Part shown: positions 12,208 to 13,776 of the stretch, piece after piece | Layout: each line of letters opens with the position of its first letter | How positions within the stretch are numbered: position 1 is the first letter of the stretch | Origin: Chloroflexota bacterium | Lineage (GTDB): Bacteria; Chloroflexota; Dehalococcoidia; GIF9; UBA5629 | Direction of reading: 5' to 3' | DNA: 13,776 nucleotides | NCBI GenBank assembly: GCA_016875975.1 | Contig: VGOF01000019.1 | Span: 1 to 13,776 of the forward strand | Notes under the pieces: model-generated | Told to the model about the DNA's origin: nothing | Seen by the model: only the letters and a program-made list of their open reading frames with translations | The model's database searches: none | Translations under genes and position numbers: made by a program

Positions 12208-12441
12208 ATGCCTATCAATGTATCATTGAAGAATGTGCCTGATGATATAGTGGAAAAACTTCGTAAAAGGGCTAAGCGCCACCATCGGTCGTTGCAAGGC
12301 GAATTGATGGTCATCCTTGAGGAAGCTGTTGGCCCTGCCAGGCTCTCAGTAGACCAGGCAGAGGCACGCCTCAGAGAGCTACGCTTTGAAACCCGAGACG
12401 AATCCACATCCTGGCTCAGGGAATTACGCGATGTCCGCTAA
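12208..12441 (+). CDS. vapB: VapB/FitA-like ribbon-helix-helix antitoxin
   Basis: 77 residues from the ATG at 12208, set by GGAG 8 bases upstream; a longer open frame from 12172 would begin inside the -10 region. The N-terminal half, VSLKNVPDDIVEKLRKRAKR (5-24) followed by HHRSLQGELMVILEEAV, is a ribbon-helix-helix DNA-binding domain of the FitA/Arc-like type: one beta strand, then two helices. The C-terminal part (about 42-77) is Arg- and Glu-rich and would wrap around and inhibit the toxin. It overlaps the toxin gene by 11 bases, the standard antitoxin-first layout with translational coupling. It probably represses its own promoter; the palindrome in the -10 region is the candidate operator. 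Its upstream region and first 25 codons are duplicated. Confidence 0.9.
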   Translation: MPINVSLKNVPDDIVEKLRKRAKRHHRSLQGELMVILEEAVGPARLSVDQAEARLRELRFETRDESTSWLRELRDVR

Positions 12442-12805
12442 AGTTGTGGATGCCTCTATTGTGGCGGCTTGGTGCTTTCGAGAGACTCGGGCTTCGGAGG
12501 CTATGGCAATCCTTCAGGATTCCGAGTTGCACGCACCTCTTCTTTTAGCTTATGAACTGACCAGCATTGCCAGGAGGAAAGCGATAGCCTATCCTGAGAA
12601 GTCGGAGGTCGTGGAGGAGGCTCTTCAGATGGTGTTCGCGGTGCCGATTTATTGGAGCGAAGTTGACCATCTGGCAGTGCTACGTCTCGCCCTGGATGCC
12701 GAGCTTACTACTTATGATGCCTGCTACCTCTACCTGGCGAGGAAGCTTGGCATGCCCCTGGTTACTTTTGACCAGCAACTCGCCCGAGCATCTCTGACGA
12801 GCTAA
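12431..12805 (+). CDS. vapC: VapC-family PIN-domain toxin (ribonuclease)
   Basis: 124 residues from the ATG at 12431, which lies inside the antitoxin gene; the frame is open upstream to 12386 but that part only reads antitoxin DNA. The PIN-domain acidic residues are all present: Asp7 (VVDASI), Glu42 (LAYELTS), Asp96 (TTYDACYLYLA) and Asp114 (VTFDQQL). They bind Mg2+ or Mn2+ for RNA cleavage. VapC toxins usually cut tRNA or rRNA at single sites and are neutralised by VapB. The target here is unknown; the tRNA-Ala gene 570 bases upstream is a neighbour, not evidence for a target. The locus appears intact despite the duplication in front of it. Confidence 0.93.
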   Translation: MSAKVVDASIVAAWCFRETRASEAMAILQDSELHAPLLLAYELTSIARRKAIAYPEKSEVVEEALQMVFAVPIYWSEVDHLAVLRLALDAELTTYDACYLYLARKLGMPLVTFDQQLARASLTS

Positions 12806-12837
12806 TGGATGCAATTTGTCCTATTGCTGGCGCGGGG

Positions 12838-13776
12838 TTACCACTTGTGGAGGCTTACGGCGTCAGGCACTTTTACCGGCTCAGGGGTAATGCGAACTAA
12901 CTTCCTGTTGACGACCTTGTAGATAAAGATGTGGTCATAGTTCTGCCTTGAAGTCTCGCTGTAGGAGCAGGGGAAAGGAGAGGTTGAATTTTCTGGAATC
13001 CAGCCGGTAAGGCTTTTGTAAGCCTTGAACATTGCATCCCCATTTAGCTTCTCATAGCCAACTTCTCTTGACGCTCTCCTAACTGCTTCCAGGAATGGGT
13101 CTATTATCCAAGCTTGGGCTGCCACATAGCTATCATCCATCTCCTCAATTGGCCTACCCTGATATTTTGTCCAGAGCTGACTTCTGGGGTTAGCTTTAAC
13201 GTCGTCTCCCATGTAGCTGTGGGAGATGAGGATTGTGCCTTCTACAGCCTCGGGATGAAGTTTAATGCCAATATTCTCGTGAGGGCCGTAGAAGTCACTC
13301 ATCATCTGAATATTTTTGGTTAAACCAAGAGCGTGGGCGTCGCGGATGACACTGCTGGGTGTTGGGTCAATGCCACCGGCCCAAATATAATTAGCCCCAT
13401 TTTGTGCCAGCCTCATCAGATAGACATCGTGCTTTGGCGCTCCTGTGGGGAACAGCTCAGGCGGGAGCAGATTCACGCCTATTTTGGCAGCATACTCTTT
13501 ACCGCCCATCAAGAATTCCATTCCGTAGGCGCTGTCCCAGGACATATAGCCGACTGTAGGCATTCCTGGCTTCCCCTTTTCTTTCCAGTCTTTTACCATC
13601 CAGTCCAGACCTGCGGCGAAGACGTTCTGGTAAGCCACCGACCACATGAACATCCTGCCCGGTTTTGCTTGAAACTCGCCGGCGGCGGAAATGACACTTA
13701 CCAATTTGTCGTTTTCAATAAAGGGTGCTAAAGCCTTAGCGACGCCGGTAGAGATAGCGAGAACCATTAAGAGCTT
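12838..13776 (-). CDS. Branched-chain amino acid ABC transporter substrate-binding protein (5' end beyond window)
   Basis: At least 312 codons of an extracytoplasmic solute-binding protein of the LivK-like type (Peripla_BP_6). Visible: a first-lobe segment VAKALAPFIENDKLVSVISA, the second-lobe opening PTVGYMSWDSAYGMEF, the hinge-proximal ANYIWAGGIDPTPSSVIRDA, and the late DDSYVAAQAWIIDPFLEAVR. The frame stays open through the window end (codons AAG CTC TTA precede the ATG at 13767). Family members are about 400 residues, so the signal peptide and roughly the first 100 residues are missing. The ATG at 13767 is therefore internal. Such proteins deliver amino acids, amides, urea or aromatic acids to an inner-membrane ABC importer; the ligand cannot be told. 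It is convergent with vapC, 32 bases away. Confidence 0.88.
   Translation of the reverse strand, partial: KLLMVLAISTGVAKALAPFIENDKLVSVISAAGEFQAKPGRMFMWSVAYQNVFAAGLDWMVKDWKEKGKPGMPTVGYMSWDSAYGMEFLMGGKEYAAKIGVNLLPPELFPTGAPKHDVYLMRLAQNGANYIWAGGIDPTPSSVIRDAHALGLTKNIQMMSDFYGPHENIGIKLHPEAVEGTILISHSYMGDDVKANPRSQLWTKYQGRPIEEMDDSYVAAQAWIIDPFLEAVRRASREVGYEKLNGDAMFKAYKSLTGWIPENSTSPFPCSYSETSRQNYDHIFIYKVVNRKLVRITPEPVKVPDAVSLHKW

Larger units (their letters stand above)
11911..12282 (+). repeat. 186-bp tandem duplication covering the antitoxin promoter and 5' end
   Basis: Copy 1 is 11911-12096 and copy 2 is 12097-12282, directly abutting. They differ at three positions only, all T/C transitions (11933/12119, 11973/12159, 11992/12178). 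Each unit begins with the perfect palindrome ACACAGGCCTGTGT and ends GCGCCAC, after the 25th antitoxin codon. The flanks differ from both copies, so the endpoints are exact. The duplication places a second promoter and a second start region upstream of the intact antitoxin gene. Confidence 0.97.

Noticed and set aside
13114..13731. Plus-strand open frames at 13114-13323 and 13333-13731
   Set aside because: They are antisense to the substrate-binding protein gene, which has family-typical sequence throughout.

Overview
The window looks like a piece of chromosome from an anaerobic bacterium. The split methylmalonyl-CoA mutase, the ADP-forming acyl-CoA synthetase, the class 1B dihydroorotate dehydrogenase and the iron-sulfur flavoprotein all fit an anaerobe that conserves energy through CoA thioesters. 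Dispersed GTCATTGCGAG-type hairpin repeats and the gene set would suit Chloroflexota (Dehalococcoidia-like), but that placement is inference from memory of such genomes; no rRNA or other taxonomic marker is present.

Layout. Positions 1-3491 (minus strand): a truncated lipoprotein gene with its own promoter, preceded by a compact four-gene unit (RimI-like acetyltransferase, coiled-coil protein, LolD/MacB-type ATPase, FtsX/MacB-type permease) whose genes overlap or nearly touch. Positions 3492-3782: a repeat-rich spacer. Positions 3783-5035 (plus): thiamine-binding-family protein and pyrD, two bases apart. Positions 5045-7557 (minus): methylmalonyl-CoA mutase catalytic subunit, epimerase and separate cobalamin-binding subunit, with an iron-sulfur flavoprotein gene (7656-8255) upstream. 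Positions 8380-10456: beta (plus) and alpha (minus) subunits of an ADP-forming acyl-CoA synthetase in convergent orientation. The beta gene is frameshifted by a perfect 10-bp tandem duplication. Positions 10637-11413 (plus): a predicted lipoprotein with an acetolactate-decarboxylase-like domain. Positions 11414-11861: non-coding repeat DNA, then tRNA-Ala(CGC) with a good promoter. Positions 11911-12805 (plus): a VapBC-type toxin-antitoxin locus whose promoter and first 25 antitoxin codons are duplicated as an exact 186-bp tandem repeat. Positions 12838-13776 (minus): a branched-chain amino acid type substrate-binding protein whose N-terminus lies beyond the window.

How the genes could work together: mutase, epimerase and B12 subunit interconvert succinyl-CoA and methylmalonyl-CoA (propionate route). 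The ADP-forming synthetase could couple acyl-CoA hydrolysis to ATP formation, if its beta subunit is functional. The ABC unit with lipoprotein and the substrate-binding protein belong to the envelope and uptake. The most notable features are sequence-level events: two tandem duplications that alter genes (10 bp in the synthetase beta subunit, 186 bp at the antitoxin), several repeat families in the spacers, and a lipid-anchored acetolactate-decarboxylase homologue that seems to lack the family's C-terminal tail.
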